DNA of 64,000 nt from Delftia acidovorans (GCA_031286585.1 JAITUC010000006.1:85243-149242), one strand, 5' to 3'. Counted from the stretch's first letter, positions 7,352-16,162 are shown. Notes: a model not told the origin generated them from the letters alone. Numbers and translations are program-made.

Positions 7352-8266
7352 TCAGCCCGCCTGGGCGCACCCGGCCAGATAGTCCGCCAGCGTGCGCGCC
7401 GCAGGCGACAGCCGGCTGCCGTCCCTGAAGCAGATGGCGAACTGGCGCCGCGCCCAGGCATCGGTGAGCGGCACCATGTGCATGCCTTGCACGCCCTGGC
7501 CGGAGCCCGCCATGCCCAGGATCTCCCTGGGCATGATGGCCACGCCCAGGCCGGCGCGCACGCAGCGGATCGTGGCGTCGAAGGAACTGACCACGGCGCG
7601 GTAATTGAGGGGCCGGCCGATGATGGCCGCCGCCCGCGCCAGCATGGTGTAGACGGCCGTTGGGGCGGGCAGGCCCACATGCTCGCAGTCCAGCGTTTCG
7701 CTGAAGCTGCAGCTGTCGCGCAAGGCCAGCGGGTGCCCGGCCGGCACGGCCACGGCCAGGGTGTCGCAGCGGTAGGGCAGGGTCTGCAGGCCCTCCAGAT
7801 CGGCTGCGTTCCAGCACACGCCCACCAGGGCCAGTCCTTCGCGGATGGATCGGATGATTTCGCTGCTGGTCAGCTCCTCGATGTCCACGCGGATCTGCGC
7901 GTGCTCCGGCTTTTGCAGAAAGGCCGCAATGTCATCGGGCAGGGACTCGGCAATCGACGATACCGAGGCCAGTATCCGCACCTGCCCCTTCACGCCATGC
8001 TGGTAGGCCGCCATGTCGCGGGCCGCGCGGTCGGCGCTGGCCAGCATGGCGCGTGCATGCTCCAGCAGCATCAGCCCGGCCGCTGTGGGCACCACGCCCC
8101 GGCGGTGGCGCTCCAGCAGCGGGGCCTGCACCTGCTCTTCCAGCAGCGCCATGCGCTTGCTGATGGCCGATGAGCCGATGTGCTGCTGCTCGCCCGCGCG
8201 GGCGATGTTGCCCAGGTCGCAGGCCGCGACAAAGAGCCGCAGGGTGGTCAGGTCCAGATCTTTCAT
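7352..8266 (-). CDS. LysR-family transcriptional regulator
   Basis: 304 residues, the normal LysR length: an N-terminal winged helix-turn-helix (about 1-60, TTLRLFVAACDLGNIARAGE...ISKRMALLEEQ) and a C-terminal periplasmic-binding-protein-like effector domain. It is divergent from the lyase/CoA-transferase/Bug operon beginning at 8381, with a 114-base shared intergenic space. It is therefore probably that operon's regulator, responding to a pathway acid or CoA ester (inference). The same gap would hold its own operator. Confidence 0.9.
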   Translation of the reverse strand: MKDLDLTTLRLFVAACDLGNIARAGEQQHIGSSAISKRMALLEEQVQAPLLERHRRGVVPTAAGLMLLEHARAMLASADRAARDMAAYQHGVKGQVRILASVSSIAESLPDDIAAFLQKPEHAQIRVDIEELTSSEIIRSIREGLALVGVCWNAADLEGLQTLPYRCDTLAVAVPAGHPLALRDSCSFSETLDCEHVGLPAPTAVYTMLARAAAIIGRPLNYRAVVSSFDATIRCVRAGLGVAIMPREILGMAGSGQGVQGMHMVPLTDAWARRQFAICFRDGSRLSPAARTLADYLAGCAQAG

Positions 8267-8380
8267 GGCGGTTATGGATTTCCATTCGGGAAACTCTGAG
8301 GCGAAAAATTATCGCTTCTGCACGCTGGTGGGAATGTCTAAAGTGCCATTCAAGACAAACCACCCCACGCGAACCTTCCC

Positions 8381-9334
8381 ATGCCAGAACACATCCGTGC
8401 CCCGCAGTCCGCCGTCATCCGTGAGGTCGGCCTGCGCGATGGCCTGCAAAGCATCCGGACCGTGTTGTCCACCGAGCGCAAGAAGCAATGGATACGCGAT
8501 GCCTTCGCTGCCGGCCAGCGCGAGATCGAAGTCGGCTCCTTCGTCCCCGCGCGCCTGCTGCCCCAACTGGCCGACACGGCCGAGCTGGTGGCCTATGCCC
8601 GAACGCTGCCGGGCCTGTTCGTCTCCGTGCTGGTGCCCAATCTGCGCGGTGCCGAAAGCGCCCTTGCCAGCGGGGCCGACCTGATGCTGGTGCCGCTGTC
8701 GGCCAGCCATGCCCACAGCCTGGCCAACCTGCGCAAGACGCCCGATGAGGTCGTGGCCGAGGTGGCCCGCATGCGTGCCGCACGCGATGCCGCGGGTTCG
8801 AAGATGCTGATCGAAGGCGGCATAGGCACGGCCTTCGGCTGCACGCTGCAGGGCAGGGTGGAGCCGGCCGAGGTGCTGCGCTGCATGCAGGCCCTGCTGG
8901 ACGCGGGGGCCGACCGCGTCAGCATGGCCGACACCGTGGGCCACGGCGGGCCGGGCCAGGTGCAATCGCTGTTCGAGCAGGCGCGGCGCATTGCGGGCGA
9001 ACGCTTTTGGTGCGGCCACTTCCACGACACGCGCGGCCTGGCCCTGGCCAATGTGCATGCGGCCCTGCAAACCGGCGTCACGCGCTTTGACGCCACCCTG
9101 GCCGGCATTGGCGGCTGCCCCCATGCGCCCGGCGCCAGCGGCAATGCCTCCACCGAAGACCTGGCCTTCATGCTGGACACCATGGACATCGACACGGGCC
9201 TGGACATCGAGGCCCTGCTGCGCCTGCGCGCCAAGGTGGCCGCCTGGCTGCCGGGCGAAAGCCTGCATGGCGTGCTGTGGCGTGCAGGCCTGCCGCGCAG
9301 CGAGGCCGCAGCGGCAACCACCGCAGCTGCATGA
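8381..9334 (+). CDS. Hydroxymethylglutaryl-CoA lyase family enzyme
   Basis: 317-residue TIM-barrel aldolase-type lyase. Signatures: REVGLRDGLQS near the start (substrate and metal Asp), the metal His pair in CGHFHDTRG (about residues 210-218), and the active-site loop GIGGCPHAPGASGN (about 245-258) with the catalytic cysteine. Family members split HMG-CoA to acetyl-CoA and acetoacetate, or cleave related 3-hydroxyacyl-CoAs. Here it is followed by a CoA transferase and a Bug receptor. That suggests a pathway in which an imported dicarboxylic acid is activated by CoA transfer and then cleaved. The true acyl group is not determined by the sequence. Confidence 0.9.
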   Translation: MPEHIRAPQSAVIREVGLRDGLQSIRTVLSTERKKQWIRDAFAAGQREIEVGSFVPARLLPQLADTAELVAYARTLPGLFVSVLVPNLRGAESALASGADLMLVPLSASHAHSLANLRKTPDEVVAEVARMRAARDAAGSKMLIEGGIGTAFGCTLQGRVEPAEVLRCMQALLDAGADRVSMADTVGHGGPGQVQSLFEQARRIAGERFWCGHFHDTRGLALANVHAALQTGVTRFDATLAGIGGCPHAPGASGNASTEDLAFMLDTMDIDTGLDIEALLRLRAKVAAWLPGESLHGVLWRAGLPRSEAAAATTAAA

Positions 9335-9363
9335 ACCCCTTACCTTCCCACGAGCACACCTGT

Positions 9364-10509
9364 ATGGCCAACGAACCCCTGCTGCCCCTGTCCGGCATCC
9401 GCGTCATCGAATTCACCCACATGGTCATGGGCCCCACCTGCGGCATGATCCTGGCCGACCTGGGCGCCGAAGTCATCAAGGTCGAGCCACCGGGCGGCGA
9501 CAAAACGCGCACGCTGCCCGGCCTGGGCATCGGCTTTTTCCGCAGCTTCAACCGCAACAAGAAAAGCGTGGTGCTGGACATCACCACCGAAGCGGGCCGC
9601 GCCACCGCTGCCGAGCTGGCCGCTGGCAGCGACGTGGTGCTGGAGAACTTCCGCCCCGGCCTCATGCAGTCCCTGGGCCTGGACCACGCCACGCTGTCGC
9701 AGCGCGCGCCCGGCCTCATCTACGTCAGCCACAAGGGCTTTCTGCCCGGCCCCTACGAAAAGCGCCTGGCGCTGGACGAGGTGGTGCAGATGATGGGCGG
9801 CCTGTCGTACATGACGGGCCCCGTGGGCCGGCCGCTGCGCGCGGGCACCAGCGTCAACGACATCATGGGCGGCATGTTCGGCGCCATCGGCGTGCTCGCT
9901 GCCCTGCGCGAGCGCGAGCGCACCGGGCGCGGCCAGGAGGTGCAAAGCGCGCTGTTCGAGAACTGCGTCTTCCTGTCCTCCCAGCACATGCAGCAGTACC
10001 TGATGACGGGCGAGGCACTGCCGCCCATGCCCTCGCGCGTATCGGCCTGGAGCGTCTACGACGTGTTCACCCTGGCCGGTGGCGAGCAGCTGTTCATCGG
10101 CGCCGTCAGCGACAAGCAGTTCGCCACCCTGTGCCGCGTGCTGGACCGCGCCGACCTGCTCCAGCGCCCCGAATACGCCGACAACGCCGCCCGCGTGGCC
10201 GTGCGCCCCCAACTGCTTGCCGAGCTGGGCACCATCCTGGCCAGCTACGAATCGGCCCGGCTCGCGCCGCAGCTGGAGGCCGCAGGCATTCCCTACGCGC
10301 CCATCACGCGGCCCGAGCAACTGGTGGATGACCCGCACCTGCGCCAAAGCGGCGGCCTGGCTCCCATGCAGACGGAAGACGGCGGCCAGACCGACGTGGT
10401 GCTGCTGCCCCTGCTCATGAACGGCCACCGCCCCGGCGTGCGCATGCCGCTGGCCGGGATTGGCGAGCACACCGAAGAAGTCCTCGGAGCCCTTGAAGCA
10501 CGGACCTGA
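9364..10509 (+). CDS. CaiB/BaiF family (class III) CoA transferase
   Basis: 381-residue enzyme of the formyl-CoA transferase type, which moves CoA between carboxylates through an aspartyl-CoA intermediate. It begins with the family pattern LSGIRVIEFTHMVMGPTCG; ADLGAEVIKVEPPGGD and the Asp-containing LALDEVVQMMGGLSYM (catalytic Asp) follow. I chose ATG 9364 because the family fold begins directly after it. ATG 9331, which overlaps the lyase stop, would add eleven residues and cannot be excluded. It lies between the lyase and a Bug receptor and probably activates the same acid (inference). Confidence 0.9.
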   Translation: MANEPLLPLSGIRVIEFTHMVMGPTCGMILADLGAEVIKVEPPGGDKTRTLPGLGIGFFRSFNRNKKSVVLDITTEAGRATAAELAAGSDVVLENFRPGLMQSLGLDHATLSQRAPGLIYVSHKGFLPGPYEKRLALDEVVQMMGGLSYMTGPVGRPLRAGTSVNDIMGGMFGAIGVLAALRERERTGRGQEVQSALFENCVFLSSQHMQQYLMTGEALPPMPSRVSAWSVYDVFTLAGGEQLFIGAVSDKQFATLCRVLDRADLLQRPEYADNAARVAVRPQLLAELGTILASYESARLAPQLEAAGIPYAPITRPEQLVDDPHLRQSGGLAPMQTEDGGQTDVVLLPLLMNGHRPGVRMPLAGIGEHTEEVLGALEART

Positions 10510-10587
10510 CCGCATTCCCAGGCGCCGGAGGCCATAGAAAAACCTGCCCCGGCGCGCAAGAGACGACACAACAAAGGAGACAAGCCC

Positions 10588-11568
10588 ATGACCTCGCTCT
10601 ACCCCACCCGCCGCACCCTGCTGGGCCTGGCCGGCGCCTCGCTGGGCGCCGCCGCGCTCGGCGTGCGTGCCCAAAATGGCACGCCGCTGCGCGTCATCCT
10701 GCCCGTGGGGGCGGGCTCGGGCGCCGACACCATCGTGCGCTCGGCCCAGACCGCGCTGGTGCGCTCGCTGGGCGGCCAGCCCGTGGTCATGGAAAACCTG
10801 CCGGGCGCGGGCGGCATCAGCGGCACGCAGACGCTGGTCAAGGCGCCGGCCGATGGCAACACCATCGCCTTCATCTCCAACAACCACGCCGTCAACCCCA
10901 GCGTCTTCAAGAAGCTGCCCTACGACAGCCTGGCCGACATCACGCCGCTGTCCATCGTCGGCGGCTCGCCCTTCGTGCTGGTCGTCCACCCCAAGGTGGC
11001 GGCGCGCAATGCGCGCGAACTGCAGGCGCTCATGAAGACGCGGCCCGGCGACCTCAATTACGCCTCATCGGGCAACGGCACCATCTTCCACCTCGCGGCC
11101 GAAGTCTTTCTGGACGCGGCCGGCGCCACGGCGCGCCACATTCCCTACAAGGGCGTGGGCCAGATGGTGGTGGACCTGCTCAGCGGGCAGGTGGACTTTG
11201 GCGTGATCGCCGTGGGCACGGCGCAGGCCCACCTGAAATCCGGCGCGCTGCGTGCCATCGGCATCATGGGCCGCGAGCGTGTGGCATCGCTGCCCGACGT
11301 GCCCACCGTGGCCGAGCAAGGCTTTCCCGGCGTGGACATCGCCGGCTGGGTGGCAGCCATAGGCCCCAAGGGCATGCCGCCCGCCCAGGTGCGCCGCCTG
11401 CACGACGGCATCGCCACAGCCTTTGCCGACCCCGAGGTCAAGGCCGGCTTTGCGCGGCGTGACGAATACACCGTGCTCAACAGCCCCGAGGCCGCAGCCC
11501 AGTTCCTGCGCTCCGAACAGGAACGCTTTGCGCGCCTGGTCAAGAAGGCCAATGTCACGCTGGAGTAA
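10588..11568 (+). CDS. Bug/TctC-type substrate-binding protein
   Basis: 326 residues. An N-terminal export signal with twin arginine (TRRTLLGLAGASLG) precedes the mature two-domain receptor. The family marks are present: VILPVGAGSGADTIVRS, VVMENLPGAGGISGTQ (about residues 65-80) and YKGVGQMVVDLLSGQVDF (about 187-204), which line the carboxylate pocket. AAGGAGA lies before the ATG. It is the last gene of the lyase/CoA-transferase operon and no TctA/TctB membrane subunits are nearby. It must therefore work with a distant transporter or act as a sensor. Confidence 0.92.
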   Translation: MTSLYPTRRTLLGLAGASLGAAALGVRAQNGTPLRVILPVGAGSGADTIVRSAQTALVRSLGGQPVVMENLPGAGGISGTQTLVKAPADGNTIAFISNNHAVNPSVFKKLPYDSLADITPLSIVGGSPFVLVVHPKVAARNARELQALMKTRPGDLNYASSGNGTIFHLAAEVFLDAAGATARHIPYKGVGQMVVDLLSGQVDFGVIAVGTAQAHLKSGALRAIGIMGRERVASLPDVPTVAEQGFPGVDIAGWVAAIGPKGMPPAQVRRLHDGIATAFADPEVKAGFARRDEYTVLNSPEAAAQFLRSEQERFARLVKKANVTLE

Positions 11569-11610
11569 AACCTGGCCCTCTGACCGCTAAGGACAACGCC
11601 GGGGTTGGGA

Positions 11611-12054
11611 TCAGCGGGGTGGAGTGGGTGCTGTTGCCGCTGGATCTGCAGCCAGTTGGCCGGACGACATCACCGCCTCCAGCCCGCTTCTGGGGAAGAC
11701 CGGGCTGTAGTTCACCTGGATCTCGGAGAGCTTGTCATTCACCCGCGTCGTCATGAAATAGCGCGGCATGCCAAACCCCACTTTCATCACCAGACCGCGC
11801 AGCTCGGAGAGGGCGCCGACCTTCACATCGGGATCGACCAGCACGGCAATGCGAACCGTACTTTTGGCATCGGGGGCTGCGGTCAGCTTCCTGGAGAGCG
11901 CTTCTTTTAATTGAATGGTGCTGAGTGGTCGGCCATCCATATGGTATTTGATTGTACTGCCTTTTGAATTTTGCATTTCAATAACAGTCAAATCGGCTGA
12001 AATGGCAGATGTCGTTAGAAGAAATCCGAGAGATAGAAAAATACTGTTTTTCAT
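11611..12054 (-). CDS. Secreted protein, candidate immunity partner of the upstream amidase
   Basis: 147 residues with a clear signal peptide (MKNSIFLSLGFLLTTSAISA). The mature part has a weak resemblance to the periplasmic ExbD/TolR domain: a small alpha/beta unit with STVRIAVLVDPDVKVGALSELRGLVM, where a strand is followed by a short loop and a helix. The N-terminal third is AT-richer than its neighbours. It starts four bases after the stop of the amidase-like gene at 12059-12814, so the two are surely co-transcribed. A periplasmic partner of a cell-wall amidase would fit an effector-immunity pair. That role is inferred from position and export signal only. Confidence 0.55.
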   Translation of the reverse strand: MKNSIFLSLGFLLTTSAISADLTVIEMQNSKGSTIKYHMDGRPLSTIQLKEALSRKLTAAPDAKSTVRIAVLVDPDVKVGALSELRGLVMKVGFGMPRYFMTTRVNDKLSEIQVNYSPVFPRSGLEAVMSSGQLAADPAATAPTPPR

Positions 12055-12058
12055 GATT

Positions 12059-12814
12059 TCACTCCCCGATATAACGCCTGTAGGCTACTGTGGGTTCATG
12101 TTCAAATTGGTTGGGAGTGGGGTAGACCGCATCATCATGGGCGCTGATGTTGGATAGGCTGCTTGAAATTTGAACAATGAAGCCTGTATGTCCGGAGAAA
12201 CTGGTTCCCCCTCCTGTCAGGCTATAGGCGGCCACATCGCCCGCCTGCCTCGGCTCGAAGCTGGTCAGGACTCTCCAGTTGGGTATTTCTGTATTCTTGT
12301 CGGCCCACTCTGCGGCCAAGGGTGGTCTGCGCTGTCCTCGAATGGAAACATATGCATTAATACCGGTTTCTTGAAGCACGTCATAGACGAATTTGTTGCA
12401 CTTGTTTGAATTTTCCGGGAAATCTCCCTTCTTTGTCGCAAACGCCCAAAGAACACTGCCGTTGTAGCCTGCTGCTATGTTTTGAATCGATGCCCTTTTT
12501 CGTTTGTTTTCTACGCCGTCCTCTTTGTGGCCTTGTAGTGTCTTGCCTTCCAAGCGATATACCTCAGGCTTCGTCTGTAAACTTTTCAGTGTTCTTCCAC
12601 CCGGTGAAACTAGGCCATCTGGTGACTTGATGCCCATGGAATACTGAAATATGCGAATGGCTTGGTACAGTGCGGGGCTGGGTATGCCATCTTCAGGTAA
12701 TCTGGAAATTGTTCTCACGCGCGAGAAATGTCTATTTATCATAGCCTGAATGATCTTGACTTCATTGGTTTTGTTGGCGCCACCATTGCCCACGCTTGCG
12801 GAAATGCTTGACAT
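12059..12814 (-). CDS. Putative peptidoglycan amidase effector (peptidoglycan-binding-like N-terminus, NlpC/P60-like C-terminus)
   Basis: 251 residues without signal peptide. The N-terminal ~80 residues (MSSISASVGNGGANKTNEVK, then QAMINRHF and a GIPSPALYQAIRIFQ helix) look like a peptidoglycan-binding-domain-1 helical bundle. The C-terminal half has the order of a papain-like NlpC/P60 amidase: Cys139 in NSNKCNKFVYDVLQ at a helix start, the strand AGDVAAYS, and His209 in FSGHTGFIV. The lack of a secretion signal and the adjacent secreted partner are typical of type VI secretion amidase effectors. GC content and codon use are lower than the neighbours, suggesting transfer. No T6SS structural gene is in the window, so delivery is inferred. 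A cell-wall housekeeping enzyme is less likely without an export signal. Confidence 0.6.
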   Translation of the reverse strand: MSSISASVGNGGANKTNEVKIIQAMINRHFSRVRTISRLPEDGIPSPALYQAIRIFQYSMGIKSPDGLVSPGGRTLKSLQTKPEVYRLEGKTLQGHKEDGVENKRKRASIQNIAAGYNGSVLWAFATKKGDFPENSNKCNKFVYDVLQETGINAYVSIRGQRRPPLAAEWADKNTEIPNWRVLTSFEPRQAGDVAAYSLTGGGTSFSGHTGFIVQISSSLSNISAHDDAVYPTPNQFEHEPTVAYRRYIGE

Positions 12815-13152
12815 TCATGGTCTCCATTTGTCTGTTGTCTGGCAAAAAGAACCGCCTGTTGAATGGCGGAGCAAGTGTCGGATAGTAGCAGCATCGAGTA
12901 CAGCATCTTCACCAAGAGCCTTGCTGACAGAGAGCCAATGGTTGACATTCCCTCTTTCAAGGTCTATCTGCGGTTGATTTGCTCCTGCGCATCATTGCCG
13001 ACATGGTGAGGTTTTATTACAAAATAAAACAATTGCGTTCGCGAAAAGATAATTCTCAGGGTGGCTTTCTCTATGAATCTAGCTGTCCTTCCTCCAATCA
13101 GTGGTGTAGAGCAACAGAGCGTGGCCAATGTTGCCCGCCATTGATGGAGCAA
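12815..13152 (-). pseudogene. Possible decayed coding remnant upstream of the amidase gene
   Basis: Reading right to left, an open stretch ending ...KPHHVGNDAQEQINRR stops near 12964. Another frame continues ...QIDLERGNVNHWLSVSKA and then ALGEDAVLDAATIRHLLRHS, and ends in TGA (12817-12815) directly against the ATG of the amidase. Neither part has its own good start. The two frames together read like one protein broken by a frameshift, sitting where an upstream operon gene would be. I do not recognise it. With 13153-13272 it makes up a 458-base stretch with no other gene visible. Confidence 0.25.
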
Positions 13153-13272
13153 TAGACGCTATCCGGGGAAGTTCTGCTGCGATGCCGCCAGGAATCTACG
13201 TATTCCCCCCACTTCTCCCAATTTCCCCCCAGATTGGTCGCAAGAATTCCTGTGCAACTCCAGGAAAAGACC

Positions 13273-13572
13273 ATGATTGATTTCTCGCAAACCAACGCTT
13301 CACGCGTTCGCCCGGCCCTGGTGCTGGCTATGGCAGCCTTCGCGGCGGCCTGCAGCTATGCGCAGGGCCACGGGGGACACGGCAATCCGCCGTCGCCGCC
13401 GCCCGAGGCCTATACCGCCTGCCAGGGCAAAGCCGAGGGCGACAGCGTGACCCTGACCATGCCCGATGGCAAGACGCTGGCCGGCACCTGCCGCAGCCTG
13501 AACGGGCAACTCGTGGCCATGCCGGCTGGCGGGCCCGGCGCGGGCGGGCCGCCGCCCGGTCCTCAGCAGTGA
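13273..13572 (+). CDS. Small secreted protein, His/Gly/Pro-rich
   Basis: 99 residues. Start ATG 13273 is chosen because AGGAAAAG lies just upstream; a start at 13234 has no such site. A hydrophobic export segment (LVLAMAAFAAACSYAQG) is followed by GHGGHGNPPSPPPEAY, a Cys pair (TACQGKAEG and GTCRSLNGQ) flanking a short beta region, and a Gly/Pro tail. The histidines next to the processing site and the two cysteines hint at metal binding or a disulfide. I do not recognise a family. It is 85 bases before a Tat-exported dioxygenase and shares its direction. Confidence 0.65.
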   Translation: MIDFSQTNASRVRPALVLAMAAFAAACSYAQGHGGHGNPPSPPPEAYTACQGKAEGDSVTLTMPDGKTLAGTCRSLNGQLVAMPAGGPGAGGPPPGPQQ

Positions 13573-13657
13573 TCGCGTGGCCCGGCACGCCACGCTGCCG
13601 GGCTGTCTGCAACCTCCCACGGGCCTGCGCACAGGCCCTCATGAAAAAGCCATCCCC

Positions 13658-14548
13658 ATGAACCATCCTCAAGATGCCCACGACCTGGGCCTTCAGCACG
13701 ATCTGCAAGTCATGGCGCGCCGCCTGTTCGACCGGCGCCGCATGCTGGGCCTGATGGCCTCTGGCGGCGCTGCAGCGCTCCTGTCCGCCTGTGGCGGCGG
13801 TGGTGATTCCAGTGATTCGACAGGAACCGGCACGGGCACCGGAACCGGGACAGGAACGGGCACAGGAACCGGAACCACGACCGGCACCTGCATGGTCGAT
13901 CCCACGGAAACCGAAGGCCCTTACCCCGCCGACGGCTCCAACGGCTCGCGCGGCAGCCTGGTCAACGTGCTGTCGCAAAGCGGCGTGGTGCGCAGCGACT
14001 TGCGCAGCAGCTTTGGCGGCATGAGCGGCACGGCCGCGGGCCTGCCGCTGACGCTCAAGATCAGCCTGGTCAACGTCAGCACCAACTGCAGCCCGCTGGA
14101 AGGCTATGCCATCTACCTGTGGCACTGCACCCGCGAGGGCGAGTATTCGCTGTACTCCACCGACCTGCTCAACCAGAACTTCCTGCGCGGCGTGCAGGCG
14201 ACAGACAGCAATGGCGAATGCACCTTCGTCACCATCTTCCCGGGCTGCTATGACGGGCGTTGGCCGCACATGCACTTCGAGGTGTTCCGCAGCCTCAACA
14301 CGGCCGGCAGCTACACCAACAAGCTGCTGACATCGCAAATGGCCATGCCCAAGGACGTGGCCAGCGCCGTCTATGCCGGTGTCAGCGGCTACAGCGCCAG
14401 TGTCTCCAACCTGTCGCGGGTCAGCGTGACATCGGACAATGTCTTCGGCGACAACACCAGCGAGCAGATCGCCTGGCAGACGCCCACCTTCACCGGAGAC
14501 ACCACCAATGGCCATACCGCCACGATATCCATCGGCATTGCCGTCTGA
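13658..14548 (+). CDS. Tat-exported intradiol ring-cleavage dioxygenase-like protein
   Basis: 296 residues. The export signal RRLFDRRRMLGLMASGGAAALLSAC carries twin arginines and ends in a lipoprotein-like Cys. A Gly-Thr dipeptide linker (about residues 55-77) follows. The mature domain is of the intradiol type: DPTETEGPYPADG opening, a Tyr in TREGEYSLYS, a second Tyr in FPGCYDGRWPHMHFEVF and the His pair HMH, giving the expected Fe(III) ligands. Most intradiol enzymes are cytoplasmic, so a periplasmic or surface-anchored copy is unusual though known. A hairpin GGGCCTG-CGCA-CAGGCCC (13621-13638) precedes it and its ribosome-binding site is poor. It is followed closely by a two-component system. 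Confidence 0.85.
   Translation: MNHPQDAHDLGLQHDLQVMARRLFDRRRMLGLMASGGAAALLSACGGGGDSSDSTGTGTGTGTGTGTGTGTGTTTGTCMVDPTETEGPYPADGSNGSRGSLVNVLSQSGVVRSDLRSSFGGMSGTAAGLPLTLKISLVNVSTNCSPLEGYAIYLWHCTREGEYSLYSTDLLNQNFLRGVQATDSNGECTFVTIFPGCYDGRWPHMHFEVFRSLNTAGSYTNKLLTSQMAMPKDVASAVYAGVSGYSASVSNLSRVSVTSDNVFGDNTSEQIAWQTPTFTGDTTNGHTATISIGIAV
13820..13887 (+). repeat. Hexanucleotide repeat (GGAACC/GGCACC-like) encoding a Gly-Thr linker
   Basis: About eleven degenerate six-base units of the type GGAACC, GGCACG and GGGACA, in frame, encode alternating Gly and Thr. This kind of tract can change length by slippage in steps of two residues without breaking the frame. Confidence 0.8.
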
Positions 14549-14560
14549 CGCAGGCACTGA

Positions 14561-16162
14561 ATGAGCCTCCGCCTCCCGCGCCTGAAGCTGCAGCACAAGG
14601 CCTTCTTCGCCCTGGCCGTGCTGCTGGTGGTCCTGCTGCTGGTGTTTCTCGGGTTCTCGCGCCTGGGGCTGCAGCGGGGCCTTGGGCCCTACATGGCCGA
14701 GGTGGAGCTGACCGGCATGGACGGGCTGGCCGAGCGGCTGGTGCAGCACCACGAGCAAAACGGCGGCTGGGACGCGGCGCGCGCTAACCCCGGTTTCTGG
14801 CGCGACATGGTGCGCCCGGGTGCGGGCATGGGCCGGGGCTTTCCTCCGGGCGAGCCCGGGTCACGGCCCCCCATGCCGATGTCGGAGCCGGGACTTGGTT
14901 TTGAGGGCAGCTCCGGTCCCGGGCCGCGCCCGGAGTTTCCACCGCCGCCCGGGCCGGAATGTGCAAATCACTCCGACCATGCAGATCGCCCAGGCCCGCC
15001 GCCAGACCGCCCGTTCGGCGGCCCGTGGGCGCGCGTGGGCCTGCTGGATGCCCAGGGCCAGCTCATCTCCGGCATGGCGCCGCAGCCCGGTGCGGCGCAC
15101 CGCGTTCTGCACGCAGCCAATGGGCAGGCCATTGGCGAGATCGTGCTGTCCCCCGTGCAGACCGGGCAGGGCATGCAGCGCGACCTGGACCGCGCTTTCC
15201 TCGCGCAGCAGATGGGTTTTGTGGCCTGGACCGGGCTGGCCGGCCTGCTGCTGGCGCTGCTGCTGTCGGCCTGGCTCACGCGGCGCTGGCTGGAGCCGCT
15301 GACCGCCTTTGTCGACGGCCTGCGCGGCATTGCGGCCGGGCGGCTGGACACGCGCGTGGCCATCAAGGGCGATGCGGAGCTGGCCCGCCTTGCGGAAACC
15401 TTCAACGACATGGCCGTGCAACTGGCCACCATGGAGGCCTCGCGCCAGCGCTGGCTGGCCGACGTGGCGCATGAGCTGCGCACACCGCTGTCCACCATGC
15501 GCGCCGAGGTCGAGGCCGTGCAGGACGGCGTGCTGCCCATGGACGACCGCATGGCGCTGCGCCTGCACCGGCAGATCATGCGGCTGATACGGCTGGTCAG
15601 CGACCTGCGCGTGAGCCTGGACGACCCGCAGGCCCTGCACGGCTCGGGCCATGTGCCCGTGCATGCGCTCACCCTGCTGGGCGAGGCGCTGGACGGCGCG
15701 CGCCCCGGTTTCGAGCAGGTCGGCATAGGCCTGGACCGCTCCACCGTGGACCAGCTGGCCGCGCACGTTCCGCCGCCGCTGGTGCTGGGCGACCCGCACC
15801 GGCTGCACCAGGTGTTTGCCAACCTGCTGGAAAACAGCCTGCGCTACACGGCAGCGGGCGGGCGGCTGCAGGTGTCCGCCGAAATCGTCCAGGTGCAGGG
15901 CCTCAGCATGCTGCAACTGCGCTGGGACGACACGCTGCCGGGCGTGGCCAGCCAGCACCTGCCGCGCCTGTTCGACCGCCTCTATCGCGTGGACGCCTCC
16001 CGCGTGCGCGAAGGCGACGGCCTGGGCGGCTCGGGCCTGGGGCTGGCCATCTGCCGCACCATCGTCCAGGCCCATGGCGGCAGCATCGAGGCCGCCGCCT
16101 CGCCGCTGGGCGGCCTGCGCATCACGCTGTGGCTGCCCTTGCTGGAAAATCCCGCGCCATGA
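14561..16162 (+). CDS. Sensor histidine kinase (BaeS-like)
   Basis: 533-residue membrane kinase. TM1 (about 13-32, FFALAVLLVVLLLVFLGFS), a periplasmic region of some 185 residues, TM2 (about 215-240), HAMP (about 240-290), the H-box with His304 (DVAHELRTPLS), the N-box LLENSLRYT and the G-box GLGGSGLGLAICR. The periplasmic part is unusual: a long Pro/Gly/Met-rich stretch with FPPPPGPECANHSDHADRPG, whose Cys, His and Asp could bind a metal (inference). Its stop overlaps the regulator start by four bases. It lies just behind the exported dioxygenase and His-rich protein, which are candidate targets. Confidence 0.9.
   Translation: MSLRLPRLKLQHKAFFALAVLLVVLLLVFLGFSRLGLQRGLGPYMAEVELTGMDGLAERLVQHHEQNGGWDAARANPGFWRDMVRPGAGMGRGFPPGEPGSRPPMPMSEPGLGFEGSSGPGPRPEFPPPPGPECANHSDHADRPGPPPDRPFGGPWARVGLLDAQGQLISGMAPQPGAAHRVLHAANGQAIGEIVLSPVQTGQGMQRDLDRAFLAQQMGFVAWTGLAGLLLALLLSAWLTRRWLEPLTAFVDGLRGIAAGRLDTRVAIKGDAELARLAETFNDMAVQLATMEASRQRWLADVAHELRTPLSTMRAEVEAVQDGVLPMDDRMALRLHRQIMRLIRLVSDLRVSLDDPQALHGSGHVPVHALTLLGEALDGARPGFEQVGIGLDRSTVDQLAAHVPPPLVLGDPHRLHQVFANLLENSLRYTAAGGRLQVSAEIVQVQGLSMLQLRWDDTLPGVASQHLPRLFDRLYRVDASRVREGDGLGGSGLGLAICRTIVQAHGGSIEAAASPLGGLRITLWLPLLENPAP

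Noticed and set aside
13580..13603. Hairpin GCCCGGCA/TGCCGGGC after the small secreted gene as terminator
   Set aside because: Stable stem but no T-tract, and the next gene in the same direction follows closely; more likely an mRNA structure.
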